In this document: piece after piece, positions 53,761 through 62,344 of the stretch
How the letters are laid out: each line of letters starts with the position of its first letter
How positions within the stretch are numbered: position 1 is the first letter of the stretch
Origin: Clostridiales bacterium
GTDB lineage: Bacteria; Bacillota; Clostridia; Christensenellales; Aristaeellaceae
NCBI GenBank assembly: GCA_015056205.1
Contig: SVGS01000012.1
Coordinates: 1-64,000 of the forward strand
DNA: 64,000 bases
Reading direction: 5' to 3'
The notes under the pieces: model-generated
What the model saw: only the letters and a program-made list of their open reading frames with translations
Database searches by the model: none
Told to the model about the DNA's origin: nothing
Translations under genes and position numbers: made by a program

Positions 53761-54253
53761 AATACCATTCCTCCAGTTCCTGTTTCAACATCATTTTCGC
53801 TTTCTTTAATCGGTAATTGACCGTTGAGCGGGGGAACCGCAGCGTTTGGGCCATTTCCTCCAGGGTCATTCCCTGATACCAGTGCAGCAGCGTCACTTCC
53901 CTGATTTTCGGCGGAAGGGCCATCACCGCACGCGTAACGGTGTCGTCCCATTCGTCGAAGGGTACCGAACCTTCCGGCAAAGCATCGGGGTTTACGGACC
54001 GGTCCGTGTTCCTTGCCCAGGCGCTTTTCAGCAGGTCCTTGCAGGTGTTGATCGCGATGCGCGTCAGCCAGGTTTTCTCATCTGCTTCTCCACGGAAACG
54101 GTCCCGGCTCTTCCAGGCCTTAAAAAATGTTTCCTGCACAGCGTCTTCCGCAAGCGTGGTGTCGCACAGATAAGCGAAGCACAGCCGGAGCAGCTGTTTT
54201 TCCCAGCGGGTGATGATCCCGTTCAGCCATTCCCGGCGCAGATCCTGATCCAA
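53747..54253 (-). CDS. ECF RNA polymerase sigma factor
   Basis: A 168-residue sigma-70-family factor with region 2 (CFAYLCDTTLAEDAVQETFF ... KAWKSRDRF, TWLTRIAINTCKD) and region 4 (LPPKIREVTLLHWYQGMT, LRFPRSTVNYRLKKAK). The start is taken as TTG 54253 because GGGGGGAG lies 5 nt upstream; an open GTG 7 codons earlier has no such site. It is coupled to the membrane anti-sigma gene. A CGTCTAA stretch upstream (about 54280) might be a self-recognised -10, without a clear -35. Confidence 0.88.
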   Translation of the reverse strand: MDQDLRREWLNGIITRWEKQLLRLCFAYLCDTTLAEDAVQETFFKAWKSRDRFRGEADEKTWLTRIAINTCKDLLKSAWARNTDRSVNPDALPEGSVPFDEWDDTVTRAVMALPPKIREVTLLHWYQGMTLEEMAQTLRFPRSTVNYRLKKAKMMLKQELEEWYYDEE

Positions 54254-54320
54254 TGCGCTCCCCCCTTTCAACACTGATTAGACGACGGCAGGGTGAAAAC
54301 AGGCCAAAAAGATTCAGAAA

Positions 54321-54404
54321 AAAGCCGGCGCAGAAGATGATTCCGGAATCCGGCCCCGGCAATCCTGCCCGGGGCACGAAATGTCTTCTGCACTGACCGG
54401 CTTT
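54321..54404 (-). ncRNA. Structured RNA element or branched terminator upstream of the sigma gene
   Basis: On the minus strand outer arms AAAGCCGG / CCGGCTTT and a second helix GCAGAAGA / TCTTCTGC enclose two hairpins, GCCCCGG / CCGGGGC (54353-54375) and GATTCCGGAATC (54339-54350). The element ends in GGCTTTTTTC. It lies after the alarmone synthetase gene and before the sigma gene, so it is either an elaborate terminator or a leader with regulatory termination. Confidence 0.45.
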
Positions 54405-54459
54405 ATTCCTCACAGATTGTACTTACCCGGCAAAACGGCATGGATCCGGACAGCGCTGC

Positions 54460-55164
54460 TCAGTCCATTTTAATACGATCCCGGATCCGAAGCATTTTTT
54501 CGTCCAGTCTGGCGCTTTCTTCCGCGCAGGTTTCCAGCTCCTGTGCCAGCTGGGCTGCAACCTGCGGATCGATGGCCTTCTTATACCGCAGCTTGTGCTC
54601 GAGGCTTGCCCAGAAATCCATTGCAATCGTCCGCATCTGGACTTCAACAATCATTTCCTTTTTCCCGGTTTCCGTATAGATCGGTGTTTTGACAAGCAGG
54701 TGAAGGCTGCGGTAGCCGCTCGGTTTCGGATTCTCAATATAATCCTTGCGCTTAAGCAGTGTGATATCGTCCTGTGCGAGGAAGTTCTCCGCAAGCTTGT
54801 AAATATCCTCAACAAAAGAGCAGACCACCCGCACGCCGGCGATGTCCGTCAGGTTTTCCCGGGCCGCTTCGACCGTGATGGGCAAACCGAGCTTTTCCAG
54901 CTTCCGTATGATACTGTCAAGGCTTTTCACCCTCGATTTGATTGTTTCGATCGGGTTCTCCTCCCCCTGAATGGAAAGGCGGTTGTTCAGGATATTGAAT
55001 TTTGTTTCCACCTGCATGGCGGCGCACTGGTAATCCATCAGCATGCTGTAGACAGGATCGAAATCAGTATGGAGCTGTTCAAGCAGCTCGTTGATGTTCC
55101 CTTCCGCGTGCAGGGGGCTGTTCGCGCCGGAAAGCTCAGGGTTAATTCTTCCGTTCTCTTTCAT
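54460..55164 (-). CDS. Small alarmone synthetase, RelQ/YjbM type
   Basis: A 234-residue GTP pyrophosphokinase that makes (p)ppGpp, consisting of a RelA/SpoT synthetase domain only, without HD hydrolase or TGS domains. Motifs LTDIAGVRVVCSFVEDIY, NPKPSGYRSLHLLVKTP and EVQMRTIAMDFWASLEHK are intact. It is transcribed from its own promoter and followed by a structured terminator-like element. Confidence 0.92.
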   Translation of the reverse strand: MKENGRINPELSGANSPLHAEGNINELLEQLHTDFDPVYSMLMDYQCAAMQVETKFNILNNRLSIQGEENPIETIKSRVKSLDSIIRKLEKLGLPITVEAARENLTDIAGVRVVCSFVEDIYKLAENFLAQDDITLLKRKDYIENPKPSGYRSLHLLVKTPIYTETGKKEMIVEVQMRTIAMDFWASLEHKLRYKKAIDPQVAAQLAQELETCAEESARLDEKMLRIRDRIKMD

Positions 55165-55228
55165 GAATTGTCGTCCTCCTTTATTCGATTCTTTCCGGAC
55201 ATTCCGTTTTTCGTTCTTCTGGTTTTAT

Positions 55229-55256
55229 ATTATACGAACTGAAATCCCGAATGCAA
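55229..55256 (-). promoter_or_regulatory. Promoter of the alarmone synthetase gene
   Basis: TTGCAT, a 16-nt spacer and TATAAT on the minus strand. Confidence 0.7.
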
Positions 55257-55307
55257 GCCCTCTGTATCACGCAAAGGGCGCCCGGCCGCATTCTCTCTCA
55301 CTTTTCC

Positions 55308-55336
55308 TTGCAGATCGTTTGCTCAGGGGATATAAT
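55308..55336 (+). promoter_or_regulatory. Promoter of the 55.4-57.4 kb plus-strand gene run
   Basis: TTGCAG, a 17-nt spacer and a perfect TATAAT, 44 nt upstream of the ATG at 55380. Confidence 0.8.
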
Positions 55337-55379
55337 TGCTTTATCCCACAGAGAAAACCGTTCTACGGGAGGAAAAAGC

Positions 55380-55694
55380 ATGACAGAGGCGCAAAGGGTC
55401 TGGGCAGCTGCACGAAACCGTCTTACCGGCGCGGTTCGTTCAGCCGGTTTTCCCGGGGAACTGTCCGATTTGCTGGCAAAAGAGCTGAGAAGTCCCCGCG
55501 CCATCGATCGCATGACATCCTGGATAAATCAGGCTCATCCGCGTTCTCTGGAAACAATCGTGGATGAGATGCTGGCGATCCGTGCCGATCTGGATGCCTG
55601 GGCAGAAAAGAAAGAAAGCGAAGCCGCTCAGGCAGGAATAGCCGGCTGGCTCAACAGCAGGGAGCGCCTGGAAGCGGAAAGCCCGGAAGATTAA
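55380..55694 (+). CDS. Small helical protein of unknown function
   Basis: A 104-residue soluble, predicted all-helical protein (MTEAQRVWAAARNRL... GWLNSRERLEAESPED). I do not recognise it. The frame is open upstream, but GGGAGG before ATG 55380 and a promoter at proper distance fix the start. It is the first gene of a short run with a GNAT protein (48 bp on), a Nudix hydrolase and a glutaredoxin-like protein. Confidence 0.65.
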   Translation: MTEAQRVWAAARNRLTGAVRSAGFPGELSDLLAKELRSPRAIDRMTSWINQAHPRSLETIVDEMLAIRADLDAWAEKKESEAAQAGIAGWLNSRERLEAESPED

Positions 55695-55742
55695 TCCGTT
55701 GGGAAGGCCAAACGAAGGCCGCCGTCCGTGACGGGGAGAGAA

Positions 55743-56528
55743 ATGGGGAGAATGAAAATGAGCACGATGTTCCGGGCTTGCCGCGAAAAGCTGCTGCAGC
55801 AGCTTTCGCTTGATCTGAACTGTACTCCTGCCGATTTGACGGCAAAGAGCAATATCGTCACGGTTCCGGCTCTGAAGGACGGCAGAAGGAACTACAGTCC
55901 CGGTTTGCCTTTTCTCCAGATGGCTACGCTGGGCGGAAATACGGTGATGATGGCCGACCCCTGCCTGCACGAGTTTCTGGAACGTCTGATCCGGAATACG
56001 GAAGGGCACCGTCTCTTTGAACTGGGCTGCCTCCTGAAAATAAACGAAGAGCTTCGGAAGTACGGTTATCAGATGGCGCCGACACACCACATGTTCCTGC
56101 CTGACCGCGAAGTCACAGCGGCGGAGCGCTGCCGGGTCCGATGGCTCCGAGGCGATGAAATCAATCCGTTCTACGGGGATGCGCGGTTCCCGAATGCCAT
56201 TGCCTATCCGGAGCCCTGTCCCGTACGGCCCGACAGAATGGCCGTCCTGGCGGTTGACGGGAATACCCTGATGGGAATGGCGGGCTGCTCCGAGGACGCG
56301 CCTCACTGGCAGCAGATCGGAATCGATGTTCTGCCGGAGTTCCGCTCGGAAGGCATCGGTTCCTGCCTTGTCACCCTGCTGAAAAACAAAATCATCGAAA
56401 CGGGCGACGTACCCTTCTACGGAACTGCGGCTGCCAATATCCACTCACAGAATATTGCCTTCAAAAGCGGTTTCCGGCCCGCATGGGTGGAAACGGAGGC
56501 TGTAAAGATCCGTGAAGAAAACGGATAA
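55743..56528 (+). CDS. GNAT-family acetyltransferase
   Basis: About 261 residues. The C-terminal half (~145-255) is a GNAT domain with the acetyl-CoA loop LPEFRSEGIGSCLV and the closing AFKSGFRPAW. The N-terminal half (~1-140) is a conserved-looking but unassigned domain typical of two-domain GNAT proteins. The start is ambiguous: ATGs at 55743, 55752 and 55758 all lie near GGGGAG sites. The substrate is unknown. Confidence 0.8.
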   Translation: MGRMKMSTMFRACREKLLQQLSLDLNCTPADLTAKSNIVTVPALKDGRRNYSPGLPFLQMATLGGNTVMMADPCLHEFLERLIRNTEGHRLFELGCLLKINEELRKYGYQMAPTHHMFLPDREVTAAERCRVRWLRGDEINPFYGDARFPNAIAYPEPCPVRPDRMAVLAVDGNTLMGMAGCSEDAPHWQQIGIDVLPEFRSEGIGSCLVTLLKNKIIETGDVPFYGTAAANIHSQNIAFKSGFRPAWVETEAVKIREENG

Positions 56529-56560
56529 CCGCGGAGAAATCAAGGATGGAGGGAACAGAA

Positions 56561-57040
56561 ATGGATTACATTCATGACCTTCGGAAGATCATCGGTCCCC
56601 GGAAAATCATCCTGAACTGCGCCGGCGCGCTGATTATCCGGGATGGAAAAATCCTGTTTCAGCGGCGGACAGACAACGGCCGGTGGGGGCTGATCGGCGG
56701 ACTGCTGGAGATGAATGAAACCTATGAGCAGGCCGCCCTGAGGGAAATCCGGGAGGAGACCGGTCTGGAAGTCAGACTGGACAGCTTCCTTGGGATTTTC
56801 CATAACCACAATATGGTCTGGAGCAACGGAGACGCGGCGCACGTGCTATCGGCCATGTTCACGGCCGGCATCGTCAGCGGAGAGCCGCGGATTGACGCGG
56901 AATCCTATGAACTGCGGTTTTTCGAAAAGGATCAGATCCCGGAATTGTTTGCGGAGGATCATATCGCGGCGTTGGACGCGTATTTCAGAGGCGTGCGTTA
57001 TCCGCTGCTGCAGGAGAACGTGTACACCGGCCGCCGGTGA
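56561..57040 (+). CDS. Nudix hydrolase
   Basis: A 159-residue Nudix protein with the box GGLLEMNETYEQAALREIRE followed by ETGLEVR, which binds metal and hydrolyses nucleoside diphosphate derivatives. The exact substrate is unknown. ATG 56561 has GGAGGG at good spacing, preferred over an ATG five codons earlier. Confidence 0.9.
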   Translation: MDYIHDLRKIIGPRKIILNCAGALIIRDGKILFQRRTDNGRWGLIGGLLEMNETYEQAALREIREETGLEVRLDSFLGIFHNHNMVWSNGDAAHVLSAMFTAGIVSGEPRIDAESYELRFFEKDQIPELFAEDHIAALDAYFRGVRYPLLQENVYTGRR

Positions 57041-57079
57041 AAAAGGACACGAAATCAGGGGATAAAGGAGAGAGGGACC

Positions 57080-57391
57080 ATGATCAGGATCTACGGAATG
57101 CCCACATGCCCTTATTGCGACTATATTCACGAACAGATCAGGGGCCGGGAGGACGAATTCGAATACATCAACATCGGCGAGCACATTCGTAATTTAAGCG
57201 CCTTTATGCGGCTGAGGGATTCCAGCCCGGTATTCGATCATCTGAAAGCAGCCGGCGACGTTGGAATTCCCGCCTTTGTTTTTGAGGACGGACGCGTTTC
57301 CGTGGATCCGGCGGACGCGGGACTGATTGAGTACGGTTCACCCGGCGCCTGCTCCGTCGAGGATCACAGGAGCGGGCGGAAAGGCTGCTGA
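57080..57391 (+). CDS. Glutaredoxin-like protein
   Basis: A 103-residue thioredoxin-fold protein with the redox motif CPYC at positions 10-13 (MIRIYGMPTCPYCDYI) and a cis-Pro region GIPAFVFEDGRV. It has a C-terminal tail with two further Cys. It is the last gene of the run before a strong terminator. Confidence 0.82.
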   Translation: MIRIYGMPTCPYCDYIHEQIRGREDEFEYINIGEHIRNLSAFMRLRDSSPVFDHLKAAGDVGIPAFVFEDGRVSVDPADAGLIEYGSPGACSVEDHRSGRKGC

Positions 57392-57399
57392 GAAGATGG

Positions 57400-57440
57400 A
57401 CATAAAAACAGGCCGGATTTTCTCCGGCCTGTTTTTATGT
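57400..57440. terminator. Bidirectional terminator
   Basis: A perfect 18-bp stem (57400-57417 / 57423-57440) with a 5-nt loop and internal T runs on both strands, between the convergent glutaredoxin-like and nitroreductase genes. Its right arm overlaps the nitroreductase stop. Confidence 0.9.
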
Positions 57441-58247
57441 CCTGACGGTGGCAATGTACTCTGTTCCTTCCGGAACGGTCATTCCGGGATCCGAGACGGA
57501 AACAACCGGTGTGATCCCCTTTTCCTCCAGGCCCGCAGCGAAGTGATACAGGGCAATTCCGACATCGATCTTCTGCAGATCTCCCGTTTTGTCCCCGATA
57601 TAGCCTTTATCCCGCTTTTCATAAAAGTGGCAGCAGTTCTCCGTGACAATGATCCGCCAGGGCTGCTTGTTGACCGCGGACGGCGCCCACCGCACCATCT
57701 CAATCAGGTCCGCCATCTTTTCCTGCTTTTCCGGCGAAAGGCCTTTATCCCAGGAGCCGTCAAAGAAAATCTTTTCCGCCGGTATCCGTGAATCGGCGCC
57801 GACGCCCCTGCGCATGATGTTTTCCCGGAGCGAGCGTTTATTGGCGGGATATCCGAGCGGACTGACACATGGCATGAGTTCTCCCTCTGAGAGTCCTGCC
57901 GCCCGCTCAAACAGTTCCCGTTTCATCGTGCCGCCGATCCAGGTTGTCCCGATTCCAAGCGACCATGCGTACAGCACCAGTTTTTCAAACGAATAGCCAT
58001 AGGCGACATCCGCATAGGGTACCTTGTCTGTTATTCCGGCGACATACAGCGTTTCCCCTGACAGAACAGGGCTTGACAGTCCGTGTTCTTTCGCGTCAAG
58101 CAGCACAAAACGAACCGGAATATCAAACGGATTCCCGATCGTTTGCATATACTGCTCAAGATGCTCCCTGTCTTCGGCGCTGAGCGGCCTGCCGTCAAAA
58201 GTACGGACGCTCTTTCTTCCTTTGATGGTCTTCAGCAGTTCACTCAT
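57435..58247 (-). CDS. Nitroreductase-family flavoprotein
   Basis: A 270-residue FMN-dependent oxidoreductase of the two-domain nitroreductase group (KTIKGRKSVRTFDGRPL at the N-terminus, AYGYSFEKLVLYAWSLGIG, then VRWAPSAVNKQPWRIIV). The physiological substrate is unknown. It lies ~100 bp after a MarR gene on the same strand, which probably controls it. Confidence 0.87.
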   Translation of the reverse strand: MSELLKTIKGRKSVRTFDGRPLSAEDREHLEQYMQTIGNPFDIPVRFVLLDAKEHGLSSPVLSGETLYVAGITDKVPYADVAYGYSFEKLVLYAWSLGIGTTWIGGTMKRELFERAAGLSEGELMPCVSPLGYPANKRSLRENIMRRGVGADSRIPAEKIFFDGSWDKGLSPEKQEKMADLIEMVRWAPSAVNKQPWRIIVTENCCHFYEKRDKGYIGDKTGDLQKIDVGIALYHFAAGLEEKGITPVVSVSDPGMTVPEGTEYIATVRT

Positions 58248-58347
58248 TGCGTATCCTCCGTTCCGCTCATTCCCGCACCGCTCACAGCAGCGCTTTGACG
58301 CAGGCTTCCACCTGCGCCCGCTTTACATACAGCACGCACCCGCGGGG

Positions 58348-58836
58348 TCATTTTCTGTCTTCTTCCGCCGTTTTCCTTTTCCGGTTGTCCAGGAGCTCAT
58401 AAAGCAGCATGTAAAGCATCTGCGCCTTTTCAGCCGGCAGATCAATACAGTCTGCGACATGCGCCGGGACATCCCGGGCCTTTTCCTGCAGGGCTCTTCC
58501 GTTGTCGGTAAGGCAGATGATCACCATCCGTTCATCCTCCCGGCTGCGCCGGCGGGTAACATATCCGGCCTGTTCCAGTTTCTTCAGCAGAGGGGAAAGG
58601 GTTCCGTTATCCAGCATCAGCCTTTCGCCGATCTCCGTGACCGAAATCCCGTCCCGCTCCCACAAAACCAGCAGAACAATGTACTGCGTGTAAGTCAGTC
58701 CCAGCGGTTTCAGCCAGGGAGCGTACAGCCCCGTCACCAGCGTATCGATCAGGGAATTGACAGACCCTGCCGTCACCGCCGCAATCTGAATGGGCAGCAG
58801 TTTCAGAAACGGCTTCCGGATATTCCCAGAAATCAT
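58348..58836 (-). CDS. MarR-family regulator
   Basis: A 162-residue winged-helix regulator with [20 protein letters not shown] and the wing region [20 protein letters not shown]. MarR proteins often sense oxidants or aromatics. The adjacent nitroreductase is the likely target. It also directly follows the PL26-like gene (46 bp), so read-through is possible. Confidence 0.88.
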   Translation of the reverse strand: MISGNIRKPFLKLLPIQIAAVTAGSVNSLIDTLVTGLYAPWLKPLGLTYTQYIVLLVLWERDGISVTEIGERLMLDNGTLSPLLKKLEQAGYVTRRRSREDERMVIICLTDNGRALQEKARDVPAHVADCIDLPAEKAQMLYMLLYELLDNRKRKTAEEDRK

Positions 58837-58882
58837 TCGGTCTTCCTCCTCTTACCGGGTGTGATGCTAATCCGGGGTTTTC

Positions 58883-61459
58883 TCACGCTCCGTAAAGGCG
58901 GTATTCCGGCGGATGCGTTTTCATTTCCCGGTTCAGTTCCGCGAAGGTTTCCGGTCCTGTTCCCGGTATCAGTTCCCCGGCCACGATCACCTTCAGGCAC
59001 CATTGGGCCGTAAAATTCGTGGTAATCCACGGAATTTCCAGAAGAGGCGTTCCGTCCTCCCGGGTTCCGTAGCAAACCCTCCGGAACCCTTCCGGCGCCT
59101 CCGGCCGGTACAGAAGCGCCAGCAGATTCCGCCAGACGGTTCGCGCCATTTCCCGGTCTTTCATCTCCCGTGCCGCCCAGGCCTGCATCTCGGCGGAATA
59201 GATCGGGCTGCCAAACTGCCTTCCCTGCAGCAGTCCTCCGGAACGCTCCGCGCGTTCTTTCTCTGGAAGGAAGAAAAACAGTCCGTTCCGGGCGGTCATC
59301 CCGGCCAGCTGCCTGCTGTCCAGCATTTCCGCCGTCTCCAGCCAGACCTCCGTTTCTCCCATGCAGGCCTGCAGATGCATGCTCCGGTTCTTTCCCTCTC
59401 CTTCATAAAGGAGGTGTCCTGTTTCCGGATCAAAACCGAATTCCGGTCCGGAGGTCAGCCCCAGCGGCGTTCGGCTCAGATCCTCGATTCCCGTTTCGAT
59501 CTTCTGCCGCCAGGCGGGATCCAGCGTTCGTTCATAAGCCGTCATCCAGTCCGAAACCAGTGCCGCCCAGTCCGGCCCGCTCCGCACCTTTATGCTTCCG
59601 TCCTCCCGCCGGAACCAGGGCATCTCCCGCAGGGATTCCGCCGCGGCCGTGCTGTCTTCCAGACAGTCTCCGATCCTCCGGTCTCCCGTCAGGTAGAACA
59701 GCGGCCGGTGATGTCCGGCCATGGATACCCGGGGTTCCTTGCAGGGGCAGCCCCAGTGGCGCACGTTATGCCTTGACCCGAGCCCCTTCATCGGGCCAAA
59801 GTGATACATATCCACATCCGCGGTATGACGGCTCAGGGCTTCCGCCACGCGGAACACCCGCTCGCTCCCCGTGCGCATAAAGGCCAGCCACAGCCAGTAG
59901 GTCGGCGCTAGTTCCGTGTTATCCCATGCATAGCCGCCCACATCCCAGCGCCACATATGGCGGCAGGCTTCATAGGTATGCATGAAATCGCCGTAATTGA
60001 ACAGTCCGTACCAGCTTCTTGCTTCAACCTCCGATTCATAAAAGTCAAAGGCCGCCTGCAGCTGTTCTTCCGTCCATCTTTCCACTTCCGTTTCCCTGCG
60101 GGGAAGGCTCCAGAAGCCGAACGCCCTGTGCTGATGGTAGTATTCCGGATCCGCCAGATAAACCGGAGGCCGCCGGACGGCCTCGGATTGCTCCGCAAGC
60201 TCCGCGTCCGTTACCATTCCGTTCCCGAAGCAGACGGCAACGCGGCAGGTTACGGCAATTCCGTTAGGATCCGGCCGCATATAATCAAATCCTTCATAGC
60301 AGCCCAGAGGATAAGTACGCCGGTCATAATGCCGGAAGTCGTAAGCGGGCGCGCAGGGAGAATAAAACCATACCGTACACTCCGTACAGTCGCCGGAAAG
60401 GCCGTTTACCTCCAGCCCCGCCGGATGCTTTTCCCGGCATTCCCGCAGATGAAAGCTCAGGGTTCTTTCCGGATCGTTGAGCGCCAGGCTGCCGGGAGCC
60501 TGCCTCCCGTGGACGCCTTCCAGCCAGCAGCCTTCTTCCCAGGCCTTTTTCCGGATGCAGAAATGCTCCGCCGAATCCTGGCACAGGACAAAATGATCCC
60601 ACCGTGGCAAATCCTCCGCCAGGGTATCCAGCTCCGGAGATGCTTTCACGGTCTCTCCCCGGTTTTGCGCTTCCAGCAGCGCGGGATCCAGATGCTTTTT
60701 CCAGTAAAACAGCTGGGTCGGATAATCCCGGTATACGGCTCCGTCTGTCAGTATTCGGATCTGCCGCTGATAGGAGCGGCCGCTGAAGCGAGTTTTAAAC
60801 CGCAGCCCCCATCCGGCCAGTCTGTCCCATTCCGGATCTCCCTGGAAAAAGAAGGTGTCGTCAAACAGGATTTCGCCGTCCGCCCGAATGCTCATACGGA
60901 TCCGGAAGGGCATTTTTTCCGTACCGTCCTCCGGATGATCTCCCTCGAAAAGGAAAACCGTCTCCAGGGGGCCGATGACCTCGGGACCGCGTCTCCGGAT
61001 CACGCCGGGCAGACTGCGGGTCCGGCTCAGAACCTCTTCTCCCTCTCTGCTTTCATGGTTCACCCGCAGCACCGGGAAAACCTCGTCAAAGCCGCCGGTA
61101 TGCCGCCGCCCGCAGTCCCGGGCAAGGCATTCTCCGCTTTTGGGCACCGACAGGCTGAAATCCCTGCCCGAAACCGTCCAGGCATCCCGCTCTTCCTTTA
61201 CGGTGATTCCTTCCGGAATCTCCGCCGCTCCGGGGCGCAGCCCGCCTCCCTGTCCCAGGCTTTCGGCCCGGGCGGTATGGCGGCTCCATTTCACGGATCC
61301 GTCCGGCCAGCGCGCTGCCACCTCGCTTTGCACGGGAACAGGGTTCCCCGCCCCGTCCTCCAGCCGAAACGCTTCCTGAAAGACCCGGCCTGCAGGCCAG
61401 TATCCGCCAAAGACAGTCCAGCCCCTGGCCTGCCTGTTTTCCATCAGATGGATCCTCAT
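58883..61459 (-). CDS. YetA/PL26-like exo-rhamnogalacturonan lyase
   Basis: An 858-residue protein of the YetA/PcRGLX type, which removes unsaturated disaccharides from rhamnogalacturonan I. It has an N-terminal beta domain (GYWPAGRVFQEAFRLEDGAG ...), a central alpha/alpha barrel with many aromatic residues (EVEARSWYGLFNYGDFMHTY, WDNTELAPTYWLWLAF, GCPCKEPRVSMAGHHRPLFY) and a C-terminal beta domain. There is no signal peptide, so it should act on imported oligosaccharides. A divergent YesU-like gene shares the promoter region, and both families occur together in the Bacillus yes/yet pectin cluster. Confidence 0.75.
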   Translation of the reverse strand: MRIHLMENRQARGWTVFGGYWPAGRVFQEAFRLEDGAGNPVPVQSEVAARWPDGSVKWSRHTARAESLGQGGGLRPGAAEIPEGITVKEERDAWTVSGRDFSLSVPKSGECLARDCGRRHTGGFDEVFPVLRVNHESREGEEVLSRTRSLPGVIRRRGPEVIGPLETVFLFEGDHPEDGTEKMPFRIRMSIRADGEILFDDTFFFQGDPEWDRLAGWGLRFKTRFSGRSYQRQIRILTDGAVYRDYPTQLFYWKKHLDPALLEAQNRGETVKASPELDTLAEDLPRWDHFVLCQDSAEHFCIRKKAWEEGCWLEGVHGRQAPGSLALNDPERTLSFHLRECREKHPAGLEVNGLSGDCTECTVWFYSPCAPAYDFRHYDRRTYPLGCYEGFDYMRPDPNGIAVTCRVAVCFGNGMVTDAELAEQSEAVRRPPVYLADPEYYHQHRAFGFWSLPRRETEVERWTEEQLQAAFDFYESEVEARSWYGLFNYGDFMHTYEACRHMWRWDVGGYAWDNTELAPTYWLWLAFMRTGSERVFRVAEALSRHTADVDMYHFGPMKGLGSRHNVRHWGCPCKEPRVSMAGHHRPLFYLTGDRRIGDCLEDSTAAAESLREMPWFRREDGSIKVRSGPDWAALVSDWMTAYERTLDPAWRQKIETGIEDLSRTPLGLTSGPEFGFDPETGHLLYEGEGKNRSMHLQACMGETEVWLETAEMLDSRQLAGMTARNGLFFFLPEKERAERSGGLLQGRQFGSPIYSAEMQAWAAREMKDREMARTVWRNLLALLYRPEAPEGFRRVCYGTREDGTPLLEIPWITTNFTAQWCLKVIVAGELIPGTGPETFAELNREMKTHPPEYRLYGA

Positions 61460-61497
61460 GAAACAAACCTCTCCCTGTTCTTTCCTGTCTGTCCTGT

Positions 61498-61526
61498 ATG
61501 ATACCCGGAAAACCGTTCCCTTGTAA
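61498..61526 (-). promoter_or_regulatory. Promoter of the PL26-like gene
   Basis: TTACAA, a 17-nt spacer and TATCAT on the minus strand. Confidence 0.65.
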
Positions 61527-61530
61527 AACC

Positions 61531-61559
61531 TTCCGGAATGTCCGTTTTTATGGTATACT
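61531..61559 (+). promoter_or_regulatory. Promoter of the YesU-like gene
   Basis: An extended -10 (TGGTATACT) with a weak -35 TTCCGG at 17-nt spacing, back to back with the promoter of the PL26-like gene. Confidence 0.6.
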
Positions 61560-61606
61560 GCCTATACCGTTTCCCACAGAGAAAATCATTCCCGCGGAGG
61601 TGCAGC

Positions 61607-62311
61607 ATGTCCTGTTTCTCTCAGTTCCGGGGCAGCCTGATCTACGGCAATCCCCTTTCCGGTTCCGATGCGCTCACGGATTTTACCCTGGAAGGCAAAG
61701 CGCTGTGCGGCTTTCCGGACGGCTGTCTCCGGCTGGAAAACGCCGAAAGCGCTCAGCTCGGACAGAAAGCCAACTATGTTCTCTGGTGCAAAAAGGTTTT
61801 CCCGGCGGATATGCTCCTGGAAATCGATTTCCGCCCCGTCCGGGAACCGGGGCTGGCGATGCTGTTTTTCTCCGCCTCCGGCCGGGATGGAAGGAGTCTG
61901 TTTGATACCTCCCTGGCGCCCCGTACGGGAGAGTATGTTCAATATCATCACGGCGATATCAACGCTTTTCATCTGTCCTTCTTCCGGCGGAAGGAGAAGG
62001 ATGAGCGCAGTTTTCACACCTGCAACCTGCGAAAAAGTTACGGCTTTTATCTGGTTGCCCAGGGGGCTGACCCGATACCGGACGCGGCGGACGCGGACGG
62101 GTTTTACACGCTGTCCCTGCTGAAGCTGGGGCCGGATATCCGTTTCGCGGTCAATGACCTGGAGGTGCTTTGCTTCCGGGATGACGGAAACACTTACGGT
62201 CCCCTGCTGGGAGGCGGCTGCATCGGCCTGCGCCAGCTTGCGCCCATGGCCGGAGAATACGCGAATCTGCGCGTATTCCATGCGGTTTCTCCTGTATCAG
62301 GCGGCCGCTGA
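61607..62311 (+). CDS. DUF1961 (YesU-like) protein
   Basis: A 234-residue beta-sandwich protein of the DUF1961/YesU family (GSLIYGNPLSGSDALTDFTL, EYVQYHHGDINAFHLSFF, RKSYGFYLVAQGADPIPD). YesU belongs to the rhamnogalacturonan utilisation cluster of Bacillus subtilis and is predicted to bind or hydrolyse carbohydrate. GCGGAGG precedes the ATG; earlier codons in frame lack one. It is divergent from the PL26-like lyase and probably co-regulated. Confidence 0.8.
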   Translation: MSCFSQFRGSLIYGNPLSGSDALTDFTLEGKALCGFPDGCLRLENAESAQLGQKANYVLWCKKVFPADMLLEIDFRPVREPGLAMLFFSASGRDGRSLFDTSLAPRTGEYVQYHHGDINAFHLSFFRRKEKDERSFHTCNLRKSYGFYLVAQGADPIPDAADADGFYTLSLLKLGPDIRFAVNDLEVLCFRDDGNTYGPLLGGGCIGLRQLAPMAGEYANLRVFHAVSPVSGGR

Positions 62312-62344
62312 CGCCCGGCGGCAGGCCGGATCCGGGCCCCACTT

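Noticed and set aside
58272-58345. Short minus-strand stretch reading GCVLYVKRAQVEACVKALL before a stop
   Set aside because: It could be the tail of a lost gene between the MarR and nitroreductase genes, but 19 codons without an upstream domain are too few to assign.
61586-62281. 231-codon minus-strand frame opposite the YesU-like gene
   Set aside because: The plus strand has the DUF1961 protein with a good start site, and the antisense frame shows no domain.
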